From Epiperipatus broadwayi (Eukaryota; Onychophora; Udeonychophora; Euonychophora; Peripatidae), in assembly GCA_028023455.1 (NCBI GenBank), contig JAQFVV010000012.1, forward strand, positions 6,172,499 to 6,236,498: a stretch of DNA of 64,000 nucleotides, in the 5' to 3' direction. The stretch's first letter is position 1. The number at the start of each line of letters is the position of its first letter. Both the position numbers and the translations under genes were made by a program. The notes under the pieces are model-generated. The model was not told the origin of the DNA. It did not search any database and worked only from the letters and a program-made list of their open reading frames with translations. This document shows positions 12,370 through 22,279 of this stretch, in pieces.

Positions 12370-12980
12370 CATAAAAATCTTCGATTATATATATATAATT
12401 GATAGATAGATTGTCAATTAGGCATTACAAGAAACAAGCAGCATTCTTTCTTTCCATTTCATTTTTTCTCTTTCTCACTCTCTATATAAGTATATTGTAA
12501 TTTTTTATGTAACTAAATAGGTTTTATTTCTTTCCTTATCTGTTTGTAATTCAATAAATATGGAAGATCCAGTATGAACAATTGTAAAAATTTTAGAAAT
12601 CGAATTCTTTTTTTCTTCACAATGCCATCTTATATACAATATAGTCATCCATCATAATATGAAACTCAATAGGTTTTATTTCTTTCCTTATTTACTTGTT
12701 TAATGGTTCCTGTATATTGGACTTTCTCTATTAATTAATTATAATTTCTTATATAAAATGATTATTTAGTCTTACAATTATTTTTTTTATATGCAAACTT
12801 TTTTAATAGTTAATCTTTCTTTTCAAAATATCCATCCAGTTAAATGTTTATTATAAATTTACTGAAATAATCATTTTTTAAATTAATTTTTCAAAAATAT
12901 ATAAATTTATTCTATTTAGAATATTTTCCTTTTTAAAAATGAAATCAATTTTTTTTTTTTTTTTTTACATAAAATCATGA
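12370..12980. other. AT-rich spacer
   Basis: No gene is recognised. Two short similar segments, 'AGGTTTTATTTCTTTCCTTA' at about 12,520 and about 12,671, form a diverged direct repeat about 150 bp apart. Confidence 0.5.
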
Positions 12981-12995
12981 TTAGCTATTAGAATT

Positions 12996-13103
12996 TTTTT
13001 TTTTTAAGTGTCATAGCATCGGCCGGGACGCGAATCTGCAACCCGGGCAACTGCCTGCAAGTGCAAGGCAGTCGCGCTGACCTCTCAACCACCAATGCAA
13101 GAC
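12996..13103 (-). repeat. tRNA-derived SINE with target-site duplication
   Basis: Read on the minus strand: GCATTGGTGGTTGAGAGGTC (A-box region), an anticodon-arm-like GACTGCCTTGCACTTGCAGG, CCCGGGTTGCAG (degenerate B box), and a tail ending GCTATGACAC followed by poly-A. The insertion is flanked by the direct repeat AGCTATTAGAATT at 12,983-12,995 and 13,104-13,116. It is the same subfamily as the 28.6 kb copy, in opposite orientation. It is unlikely to fold as a functional tRNA. Confidence 0.85.
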
Positions 13104-13290
13104 AGCTATTAGAATTGTATCTATTCATGACTTGTATGGATACATTAGTTGCAAAAAAGATTTGGTTTTGGTCTAAAATAGTCGCGCTGACCTCTCGACC
13201 ACCAATGCAAGATAGCTATTAGAATTGTATTTATTCATGACTTGTATGGATACATTAGTTGAAAAAAGATTTAGTTTTGGTCTAAAATAG
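13071..13290. repeat. recent 110-bp tandem duplication across a SINE edge
   Basis: Two head-to-tail copies start at 13,071 and 13,181, each opening GTCGCGCTGACCTCTC and ending GTCTAAAATA. They differ at only a few positions, so the duplication is recent and happened after SINE insertion, since it includes the SINE 5' end plus flank. Confidence 0.9.
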
Positions 13291-13299
13291 TCACGTTTT

Positions 13300-13830
13300 A
13301 TTGCAATATTTATGTTATTTATTGAAAGTCTATTGGGAAGTCTTTAAGTGAAAAGTGTTATTATAACTCGATGTTACACATGGGTAAGAGAAAGGTGAAT
13401 AATTCCTTGTGTGTGTATGTTTAAAATTAAAAAATCAGTTATATTAATCTTTAACTGAGATTAAAGTTTATATCTGTGCTAGAGATAATCTCTAGTTTTG
13501 AAAATGATTAGTAATAATTATTATTGTATTTATCTGAGGTGGATGGTGTCAAAGTTGTGAGTGGAGTAAGTTGTCAATGGTAAATATAAATCTCAACTGA
13601 TTCTTTTTATAAACAACTTCTTTATATTCTTAACGAACTTTCCTTCATCTCGAGAATTCTTCAATGCTTTATAATAAATAAAATTAAAAGCGTGTGTAGC
13701 GCTTGAAAGAGAAGCTATAACGAATGCACAAATATTAAACACTTAGCACTTTCGAGGCGGATTGCCTCATATTCATGCTTTATAAAGAAAATAATTTATA
13801 AATTTTATCTCCCCCCATATTTATGGTTAA
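13300..13830. other. AT-rich spacer
   Basis: No gene is recognised. A terminal fragment like that of the GATA-array element ('GATAATCTCTAGTTTTGAAA', then 'GATTAGTAATAATTATT') occurs at 13,482-13,530. A small CpG-containing patch lies at 13,640-13,760. Confidence 0.45.
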
Positions 13831-13859
13831 TTTTATCTGGCTTTCCTTTTTATCAGTTT

Positions 13860-13955
13860 AAGGTCGTTGGTAGAGCATCTGACTCGGAGGGGAGATTGTG
13901 AGATTCACAGATTCTGGCGCTCCGAACTTCTTAAGAACTTCCGAGCAATAAAAAA
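13860..13955 (+). repeat. second type of tRNA-related SINE
   Basis: GTCGTTGGTAGAGCATCTGA resembles the D-arm/A-box of a lysine-type tRNA head (TTGGTAGAGCA). The 3' half, 'TTCTGGCGCTCCGAACTTCT' then 'TAAGAACTTCCGAGCAATAA', is shared with copies at 57.63-57.71 and 56.41-56.47 kb. It ends in an A-run. No perfect target-site duplication is seen. The 13,867-14,193 open frame across it is not a gene. Confidence 0.55.
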
Positions 13956-14159
13956 AAGCCATATGTATTTGTTTGTTTTTTTGCTAGTAATTAAGTATTT
14001 TATTATTTTTATTTCATTCATTGTTTTATTATTATTACTTCTTTTTTTTAATATTCCATTCTATTTTATATTAAAACAAATTATATTTTATACTATTGGG
14101 TTTTTTTTTTTGGCTCTCTTTTTACCTTTTCATTTCAAAGATAAACTTTATTCATATAA

Positions 14160-14575
14160 AAAGGTACAATACAGGAGATACAATAAAATTTGAATATTGT
14201 TGGGAACTTATATTTGTTGTTCCATCGTTTGTGATAAACATTAATAACAATACTGTAGAATGTACATAGAGAGGTATACAAACAATTTTTTATACAACCA
14301 GCCTCATGATTGAGGTGTACATCAAGCAAGTTACAAAAACCACAATATTTGGCTATAATGATTTAAAAAATGATTGGGTATAAATATGAAATACAATAAG
14401 GAACTTGCATATGGTGTTCCATCGTTTAGAATGATAGTTTAAAAGAAATACAGAAAAATATACAAATGGAATTATATAGGCAAGGTTCACACTTTTGTGG
14501 GCATTTCAAACAGCTGGCCCAATGATTAGATATTACATCAAATAAGTTACGAAGTTACATTAATTGGTTGCAGTA
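14160..14575. repeat. diverged tandem pair, about 225-bp unit
   Basis: The unit starting near 14,179 and the one starting near 14,390 share 'GTTCCATCGTTT', a middle section with 'ACAACCAGCCTCATGATT' against 'AAACAGCTGGCCCAATGATT', and 'ACATCAAGCAAGTTAC' against 'ACATCAAATAAGTTAC'. No coding potential is seen. Confidence 0.55.
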
Positions 14576-14579
14576 GTTG

Positions 14580-16000
14580 ACTGTGATTCATACTGATACT
14601 TTTTTACATTTACTAATTCATTTGCCTATTTTTAGCAATTTCATATCTTAGTACTTATTTAATATTTATACTTTAACCTTATTCAGTAATTACATTTTTC
14701 CATTTTTCTTTCTACATTTTATTGATATTTGCCATTATTAATGCATATTTTTTAAATAGTTATGGTATTGAAAGTAGTCTCGAATATTTTAAATAGTATA
14801 GACGAAATTATGCAGTTTATATAATTTTCTTTAGTACTATTATTACTGTTACTAGAAACAAAACCATTTGTTTTAATTTGTTCTTGTCTTAGATTAATAA
14901 GTTTAACTTGAAAATAATGTGATTGCTGAAATATGATTTTATTTTTTAATAGAATATTAAATATAGGTCAATTATTTGCATAGTTATTAATATCATCATT
15001 TATCATTATTAGCAATCTTATATGATTGAGTTTGGTCACTCTATTTTAGAGTGATGATCAAAGAAGATCAGAAAGGCAAAAATGAGTATTTTGATGAATA
15101 TCCAAACCACAAATAAATTCACGTATATTCCATATTCTTTCTTTAGTCTATTTATACATCTCATAAGGCTGTCAGTTTATTTTATCTGCAACAAACATTT
15201 CTTTCTGAAAATCAACACAATTTATTTACTTATAACTTTATATTAAATTCTATATTTAGAAGTATCTTCACAGTAGAACTTATTATTATTATTATATTTG
15301 CCTACAGGTGTTGGTTATATATTAATTATAACATAAATGCTTTTCTTCTATTAAAATAATTCCAAAAGTAAACCACAACATATTTTCTAGAAATACCTCT
15401 ATTTCTCTTCATTTGCTTCACATATTTAATCCAATAAATTTAATGTGTATATATTCAGAAATCAGTAAAACCTACTGACTAGTTTTATTATTTGTAGATA
15501 AATGGTGTGAAATTTTTGTACTGTTTTTATATTATATAAATAAGGAGTATATGTCTTACTTTAATGTAACAAATTTGTCAGATTAACAGTCCGATACATA
15601 ATTGATTTGGTTGAATTATTATATCCATATGATGAAGTGATGTCTTTTTGACTTTTTAAATAAAGCAACACAAAATTGGAGTTCCCTACATTATTAAAAT
15701 ATAAATACAGTTTTTCATGTAAAAAATTAGTAAGATATTTAAATTAACTCAAATCAAAACTATTGATATTTTCCATCATTGGCTTAGAAAGAAACTTATT
15801 GTTTTGAATATTAATAGTTAAACCATATTGAATATATTATATATTCAAAATATTAACAATCACCTGTATATTATTAAATGCTGTATGTCTACTCTCCAAC
15901 AAAAAAAAGTTTTTTGTTTTTAATTAGCTTGAATTAAAAATTCCACTACCAAACATATTTTATATATTAATGCCCATTTCATGAAGCTATCTACAAACTG
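14580..16000. other. AT-rich non-coding stretch
   Basis: No gene is recognised. A TTATTATTATTATTAT microsatellite lies near 15,281-15,295. The rest is featureless AT-rich sequence. Confidence 0.6.
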
Positions 16001-16110
16001 CTTTAAAGATAAAACAGCAAAACACTATATGTATTGCCACACAAAGCAAGCTAGAGTAATCAATGGTTGCCAGAAGGCTTGTGCATAAAATCCCCATCTA
16101 GTGCCTATTC

Positions 16111-16170
16111 ATCCAATATCCCCAGACTAGTTTCTGGTTTATGGCCTTCATCAGTGAGGAGCCTTGGATC
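16111..16170 (-). ncRNA. hammerhead ribozyme motif A (type I, intact core)
   Basis: On the minus strand the core reads CTGATGA, a stem II with G-C pairs, GAAAC, the dinucleotide TA, then GTC with cleavage predicted between 16,125 and 16,124. Stem I is CTCCTCA before the core against TGGGGAT after it. Beyond a small internal loop comes ATCCAA pairing with TTGGAT. Stem III is minimal: A-U plus C-G closed by two bases. Such short stem III ribozymes are known from Penelope-like elements and metazoan retrozymes. Position 10.1/11.1 of stem II is an A-A mismatch, which may lower activity. Confidence 0.8.
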
Positions 16171-16566
16171 TGAGAGCACTGCACCTAGATCTTAGGATCT
16201 AATGCAACCCTCCAGCAGCCACCTTTTATCTCTACTTAACTATAAAACTATGAGTCTTAAATTGAAAACACCTTAATATTTTCAATCCAAGCTCATCAGC
16301 TTATATAATCATATGAGTCTGAACTTAGTTCATCGGCCATACATTTTGATGTCTTTGGTTCTTTAATAACCATAGTCACCACTATCCTATTAGGCAGGAT
16401 TGGTTTTAAGCCAATAAACATCACATGACCATCCACCTTTTATGCTTGTGTATAACTGTTGTTAAAATGTGCAAAACTCACTATATGTATTGCCACACAC
16501 ATCAAGCTAGAGTAATCAATGGATGCCAGAAGGCTTGTGCATAAAATCCCCATCTACTGCCTACTA

Positions 16567-16626
16567 ATCCATTTTCCCCAGACTAATTTCTGGCTTGTGG
16601 CCTTTGTCAGTGAGGAGTCTTGGATC
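16567..16626 (-). ncRNA. hammerhead ribozyme motif B (core mutated)
   Basis: It has the same architecture as motif A: ATCCA/TGGAT outer helix, CTCCTCA/TGGGG inner helix, stem II AGGC..GCC with loop CACAA. The core is CTGACAA, so the essential G at position 8 has become A, and GAAAC has become GAAAT. Activity would be lost. The predicted cleavage position is between 16,581 and 16,580. Confidence 0.65.
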
Positions 16627-16716
16627 TGAGAGCACTGCATCTAGATCTTAGGATCTAATGCAACCCTCCAGCAGCCACTTTTTATCTCCATTTAACTACA
16701 AAACTATGAGTCTTAA

Positions 16717-16775
16717 GCTGGAAATGCCTCACTAACAAAAGCCACAAGCCCGAAACTAATCTGGAGATATTGGAT
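16717..16775 (+). ncRNA. hammerhead ribozyme motif C (core mutated)
   Basis: GCCTCA, then CTAACAA where CTGATGA is expected, a stem II region, GAAACTAATC and TGGAGATATTGG. Two essential core guanines (positions 5 and 8) are now A, so this copy should be dead. It lies immediately right of the palindrome centre and mirrors motif B. Confidence 0.55.
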
Positions 16776-17171
16776 GAGTAGGCACTAGATGGGGATTTTA
16801 TGCACAAGCCTTCTGGCATCCATTGATTACTCTAGCTTGCTGTGTGTGGCAATATGTATAGTGAGTTTTGCCTGTTTTAACAACAGTTATACACAAACAT
16901 AAAAGGTGGTGGTCATGTGATGTTTATTGGCTTAAAACCAATCCTGCCTAATAGGATAGTGATGGCTATGGTTATTAAAGAACCAAAGACACCAAAATGT
17001 ATGGGTGCTGAACTGAGTTCAGACCCATATGACTATATAAGCTAATGGGCTTGGATTGAAAACATTAAGGTGTTTTCAGTTTAAGACTCATAGGTTTGTA
17101 GTTAAGTGGAGATAAAAGGTGGCTCCTGGAGGGTTGCATTAGATCCTAAGATCTAGGTGCAGTGCTCTCTG

Positions 17172-17228
17172 ATCCAAGGCTCCTCGCTGATGAAGGCCCA
17201 AGCCAGAAACTAGTCTGGGAATATTGGC
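17172..17228 (+). ncRNA. hammerhead ribozyme motif D (type I, intact core)
   Basis: CTCCTCG, CTGATGA, stem II AGGC-CCAA-GCCA (three G-C/C-G pairs), GAAAC-TA-GTC, then TGGGAATATTGG. All essential core positions are present and cleavage is predicted after 17,215. Inner stem I has G-U, C-G, U-G and C-G, then a C-A mismatch. The outer helix pairs CCAA with TTGG. Confidence 0.75.
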
Positions 17229-17399
17229 TGAGTAGGCACTAGATGGGGATTTTATGCACAAGCCTTCTGGCATCCAGTAATTACTCTAGATTACTGTGTG
17301 TGGCAATACGTATAGTGAGTTTTGTCTGTTTTAACAACAGTTATACACAAGCATAAAAGGTGGTGGTCATGTGATGTTTATTGCTTTAAAGATACTGAC

Positions 17400-20300
17400 A
17401 TAAAAATAAAAATAAAGTTGAAGTTAATACAAAATTTTATTTAACACCAGTTATTATTAAAAAAGTCTCATATTATTTCCTATTAATAATAACACTTTTC
17501 CCTGCTTGAATCAGTGCATTGAAGGAATGATGGACTCGAGGATTAGCAAGTATTAGTTTGAATTTAGGTTCAGTCACTTTCATTAACTATGTATCACATG
17601 AGTTTGTAAGCCATGAATAATTTCATTAATTTTTAATAACATTCTCTTTTATAATATCATATAACATCTATATATTATGCATAAATTTAATTTTAATAGA
17701 TAATCAGATCATTTCAAATATTGACCCAAACCTTCTTGAGTAACTGAATAAAATGTCTTGACCAAATTTATAAAAGCAATATATAATTCATAGCTTTTAT
17801 ACAATGCTTTCATTGTATTTTCACCAATAAAAACTATATATTTAGTACTTATTAATAAAACAAACTGAATATTTGGTAACTACTTATTTATAAGTAGGGA
17901 AAACGTATTTACTAAAATACTTAAAATTAGATTACTGTAATAGATAATAATATTTCATGATAATTATAGAAATTTATTTTTATTTCTATTTGGGGGGGGG
18001 GGGAGATAACAGAATTCACATTAAAATTAAGTGACATAACTTCATTAGTCCAGACATTCTTAAAACATGATATAATTATGAAACTAATATACCACCATCT
18101 GATGAACTATAACATTTTCATTTTTGTATGGCAAACTGCCTTTTGGAATTTCATCATATTGAGTATACCTGTATGCAAGAATTTTACTATAACAATTATC
18201 ATCAATTTGTACACCCTACTTTGATTTACAATCAATTATTTGCTATAACAATCATAACAAACAACTTGAATTTATTTGACATACATCTTGTAAGATTGAT
18301 GGCATCACAGAACAGTGACTTTAGGTCATCCAAAAAAAATGTCTACTTTCTTGCTAAAAAGGCATAATAAAGTTTATTCATTAAACATAGTACAATATTA
18401 CAGTATAAAATTAAATTAAATTATTATTAATGTATAGTACTTTATTTAATTTTCATCCAATGTATTTGCAAGATAATGAATACATTTATTAATGATATAT
18501 CCATAATAAAATTTAATGTCTACAAAAGTATTAAAAAAGTGTTTCATTCAGTATAATAAATAGTCAAAACACTATTTTAATGATGTTCATTGACCAAATG
18601 TATTAATATTATTTTTAAAATGTGTATCTTAGCTTAAAAACTGTACTGTAAGGATAACTTACAATTTTGTTAACCTCATTTATTTATATGCAAGATCAAA
18701 ATATAAACTGAAAAATATAATTGTAAGTTTATAAATATTAAATACATTATCCTTTTTCCTTAAGATACATATATACATTTGTATATAATTTAAATGTCAA
18801 GCTATAAAATTCTAAGTCAAATTAATAGTTGTTTTAATAAAATTAAATATTAAAATGATTATTTTTCAATCATATGTATATATAAAATATTTATTAAGTT
18901 AACTAACATCACTAACCAAAACATAAAACTTAGAGACTAGGTCAAAGTTGTACCTTAGCAAATAAATGCAAAGGAAATGAAATTAGAATTCAATTATGCA
19001 ATTGTTAATTATAGTACTTTCAACAATAATAGAATATAAAATCATGAAATCAAATAGTAAATTTAACACATGCTACCAGAAGTCAATTCTACTATAAAAG
19101 CTGAAGCAAATAATTTCCAAATTAATTCTCTTTTATAAATGTACTAGTCTCTACGATTAATTATTTTGCTGTGTTTGAATTCCTAACACATTAAAAAGAT
19201 GGATCAATAGTTTGAGTGATTTTTTATTGTTTATAAAATATTCATCAAGAGACAACTCTAACATCACTCAAGAAAAGAGTAAATAAATTATTTTTTAATA
19301 TTAATAATAATCATTTCAAAAATGAGATTATCTTTACTAAAGTAATTAGAGAAATTCTTAATGAGATCATTCTAAATTTGAATTTTAAAGAAGATAAATA
19401 TACTAAACATTTATATTCAAATAAATTATTTTAAGATTTCAAGTTATTTAAAATGCATCATAAGTAAAGACAATTTGCCATAGGTTCTAATGCTTTTATC
19501 TTAACCCAAAGTAATGTAATTACTTATTCCTACTAAAATGCCTAAAGCATATATATATATTTCATCTATATAATTCAAAATGCAATTTCAATTTATATCG
19601 AAATAATTATGGAAGAAGATGTCAACATCATACAATAGGAACATTTAGAAACAACAGAATATACTGATTGCTTCACTGATGATTGATGACCAAGAAATAA
19701 GGAACTTTATTTTTAAAGAACATTACTGCACAAATTATGAAAATGAATAGGACGATACTATAAAATTTTAATACATCATATCATCTTTGTGTATCATCAT
19801 CCATAAATATCTAATTTTATTTCATTTGCTTCCAAAATCTATTTACGTTGGATAATCCAGTTTAGAAAGTCCTTAGATGAAAAGAAATTGAAAAGATCAT
19901 TGAGTTAAATATTTTTTTTGTTTAATAAAATTTAAGTCTTCCTTGTAAAGTGACTTGACCAGGGTAAAAAAGGTAGATTTAATATGAAGGTAAGATTTCA
20001 TAGTTCTTCATATTAAATTCATTCATTTGACAAGGCAGAATTTTTGTTTATTACTAACTTATTTAATTTAGTAATATTTGTTTATTTATTCTTTGTATAA
20101 ATGATTAATATCCTTGAATGAATGGTCTATTCTTTCAATGATAGGGACCACACATAGATGAGGGATCTTATAAAAAATGGAATTCCCTCAAAAGAATTCG
20201 AAATTTTCATTTATACTTATATTGTTTAAATTAAATTTAGCTAGTTAGTATTATTATAATTTTTGAAATTATAAAATTTCATTTATTGTTTTATAACTTT

Positions 20301-20630
20301 TAAATATTGCTTTTTTTTTTTTTTTCCATATCTACTATGGGGATATGAGAAGGTATCCATCAAAATATGTTTAAAGATATTAAAGTTTTGGGAATTGTCA
20401 TAGTTAAAAATCTCTCTCCACAATGAATTTAATCTTACAAAAAAAAGTGTTTTTATCTTGCTTACATTATTTCTATTTGTCTTTATATAACTATTGTAAG
20501 ACACACTTAAAGCATTAAAATCTTTTTTAGAAATAATGTAATAAATTTTGGAATAGATTCATTTAACTAGGCCATTTGAAAAGTAAATGCATTATATGTT
20601 TGGTCCACTTCAAATATATCATTAGATACA
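17400..20630. other. AT-rich non-coding stretch
   Basis: No gene is recognised. A G-run of about 12 lies near 17,992-18,003. The 18,128-18,367 frame has no recognised domain, AT-driven residues and no splice context. TA microsatellite occurs at about 19,551. Confidence 0.6.
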
Positions 20631-20640
20631 TGCATTTTGA

Positions 20641-20738
20641 TTTTTTTTATGTGTCAAAGCATTGGCTGGGAAGTGAACCCACAAACCCGGGACAAGTGCT
20701 TATAAGGCGACTGTGCTGACCACTCAACCACCAATGAG
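20641..20738 (-). repeat. tRNA-derived SINE
   Basis: On the minus strand: CATTGGTGGTTGAGTGGTCA (A box), GTCGCCTTATAAGCACTTG, CCCGGGTTTGTGGGTTCACT (B-box region), then GCTTTGACACATAAAAA tail. The T-rich left edge corresponds to the 3' poly-A. It belongs to the same family as the 13.0, 21.7, 28.6, 40.8, 51.2, 53.9 and 60.1 kb copies. Confidence 0.8.
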
Positions 20739-21489
20739 CCTAAACAAAAGTTTAACTTTTGAAATGTTATTACTATATATGTTAGAAATTCTATTTAACA
20801 GATTTGGAACATGTATTTTATTTCCACATTAACATTTATAATGCTTGTTCCATACTTAGAATGTTTTTTAATATTAAACTCAGCAATAATATTTGTTTTT
20901 ATTAATATCTGTATAGCTTTTGTAATAATCAACTTGAAAACATTTAAATCTTTTGGATTTGTTGCTTTAGTGATAAGACTTTTCTAAAAAATATTACTTT
21001 ATAAGTCTTAAATGAATTATTAATAACAAAAATATATAATCTGTTTTTAAAATCATTGTTAGAATTTTTAATGTGCAAACAGGGTTAATCCATAATCGCT
21101 GCCAATATTAATTTTATTAAAATAGTAGCAACTTTTTCCATAGAATAATGCCACCTAGTACAGACTATATTAATCAAAAAGTTGCTCTTAAATTATTTTT
21201 ATTTTATTTAGTTATAATTATAGATTAATTCTTGGAGTTATACATTATTTAGATATCACTGGTATTTTCAGTTTGTAAGTTCTGCTAAAGACTTTTTTTT
21301 CTTATCTTTATAATTCTCATTTTGTTATAAATAGCTTCTAAATTTGTAAGCATATTACTGTTATTATTTATCCATTCATGAATTATTTTATTTAAATATA
21401 AATAATGTTTAACTTTTAGTATATGTTTGTATTGTTGTAAACAGTGTTTTGATTCATGAGGAATATTAAAGTTTATCTGTCTCATTCTT

Positions 21490-22180
21490 TGTCATTATTT
21501 TCATCGTATTACAAATGATTTATCTAATAGATACAGATTGTTATTTATAAGATAATAATATTTAATTTTTGTTGCTTTATCTTTAACCTGTTGCACATAA
21601 TACTCATACTTTTAGAGTAACTTGAAATAATGATTTTACTTATTTCCAATCCATTACAAATGTTGTTCAAATCTATGACGTTAAGTCAAGTGTTGGTCGC
21701 CTAGTGGTTAGCATAGCTGCCTTCCAAGCAATTGGCCTGGGTTTGCTTCCCAGTCAATGCATTTGACATATAAAAACAAAAAATTTATAGGGTTATAGCA
21801 AAAATTATTATCATTGTCTTGTTTCATTATAAATGATGTCCAGATATGTGATTTGATAAAAAGTTGAATTAAGTGTTATATTGTTATTCATTGGTTGATA
21901 TTCACCTTGGCTTAGTTTATTATTTTCATTATGTTACAAATGATGCTACAATTCAGAGGCATTATCAAATTAGGATAGCTCTTTCTTGGCTCATGTTTTA
22001 TTCTGTTTTAAATAGTGACCAGCAATAAAAATATAACAAAAGTTATTCTATCCTAGTATTTCATTCCATCACAAATGGCATTCAGCTTTGGTCATATATT
22101 TTATCCTGTTACAAATGGCACCCACAATTCATGGCACCTTATTAATCCAGAACCATTCTGTCATGTTTCACATTTTATTC
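21490..22180. repeat. degenerate minisatellite
   Basis: About eight diverged copies of a motif like TTYATTCYRTTACAAATGRY recur, at about 21,501, 21,646, 21,823, 21,930, 22,000, 22,060, 22,093 and 22,166, some followed by CCAGAATTC-like or ACCCACAATTC sequence. Spacing is irregular. The SINE at 21,690 lies within it. The 22,075-22,272 open frame is made of this repeat and is not a gene. Confidence 0.6.
21688..21778 (+). repeat. tRNA-Gly(TCC)-like SINE
   Basis: TGTTGGTCGCCTAGTGGTTA, GCATAGCTGCCTTCCAAGCA and CTGGGTTTGCTTCCCAG give a recognisable A box, an anticodon loop CTTCCAA (anticodon TCC) and a fully paired T arm. The 3' tail CATTTGACATATAAAA is shared with the other SINEs, arguing against a free-standing tRNA gene. 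The acceptor stem is imperfect. Confidence 0.75.
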
Positions 22181-22279
22181 TGTTAAAATATATATGTGTG
22201 TGTGTATTGTTAAATAGAGGTTACCTGACAGTTTGGAAATTGTTGCTTGTTATTGATATTGGGATTGTGTAAGTGTTGA

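Larger units (their letters stand above)
16011..16716 (-). mobile_element. retrozyme-like element, tandem hammerhead pair (left half of palindrome)
   Basis: Hammerheads A and B lie on the same strand with predicted cleavage sites 456 nt apart, so a minus-strand transcript would release a linear RNA of about 456 nt. The body carries recurring blocks: 'AGATCTAGGTGCAGTGCTCT' (reverse complement), 'GGAGGGTTGCATTAGATCCT' and the E-box-containing GGTCATGTGATGT. There is no open reading frame of note. Tandem ribozyme copies bounding one non-coding monomer is the organisation of retrozymes and of Penelope terminal repeats. Confidence 0.65.
16717..17392 (+). mobile_element. retrozyme-like element, tandem hammerhead pair (right half of palindrome)
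   Basis: This is the inverted partner of the 16,011-16,716 element. Motifs C and D have equivalent cleavage positions after 16,761 and 17,215, 454 nt apart. The monomer has the same ordered blocks as the left half, including 'GGTGGTCATGTGATGTTTAT' at about 16,908 and again after motif D at about 17,363. The near-equal monomer length in both halves supports one family arranged head to head. Confidence 0.65.

Noticed and set aside
13867-14193. 108-codon plus-strand frame
   Set aside because: It runs through the second SINE type and then into a T-rich tract, giving low-complexity Leu/Phe/Ile.
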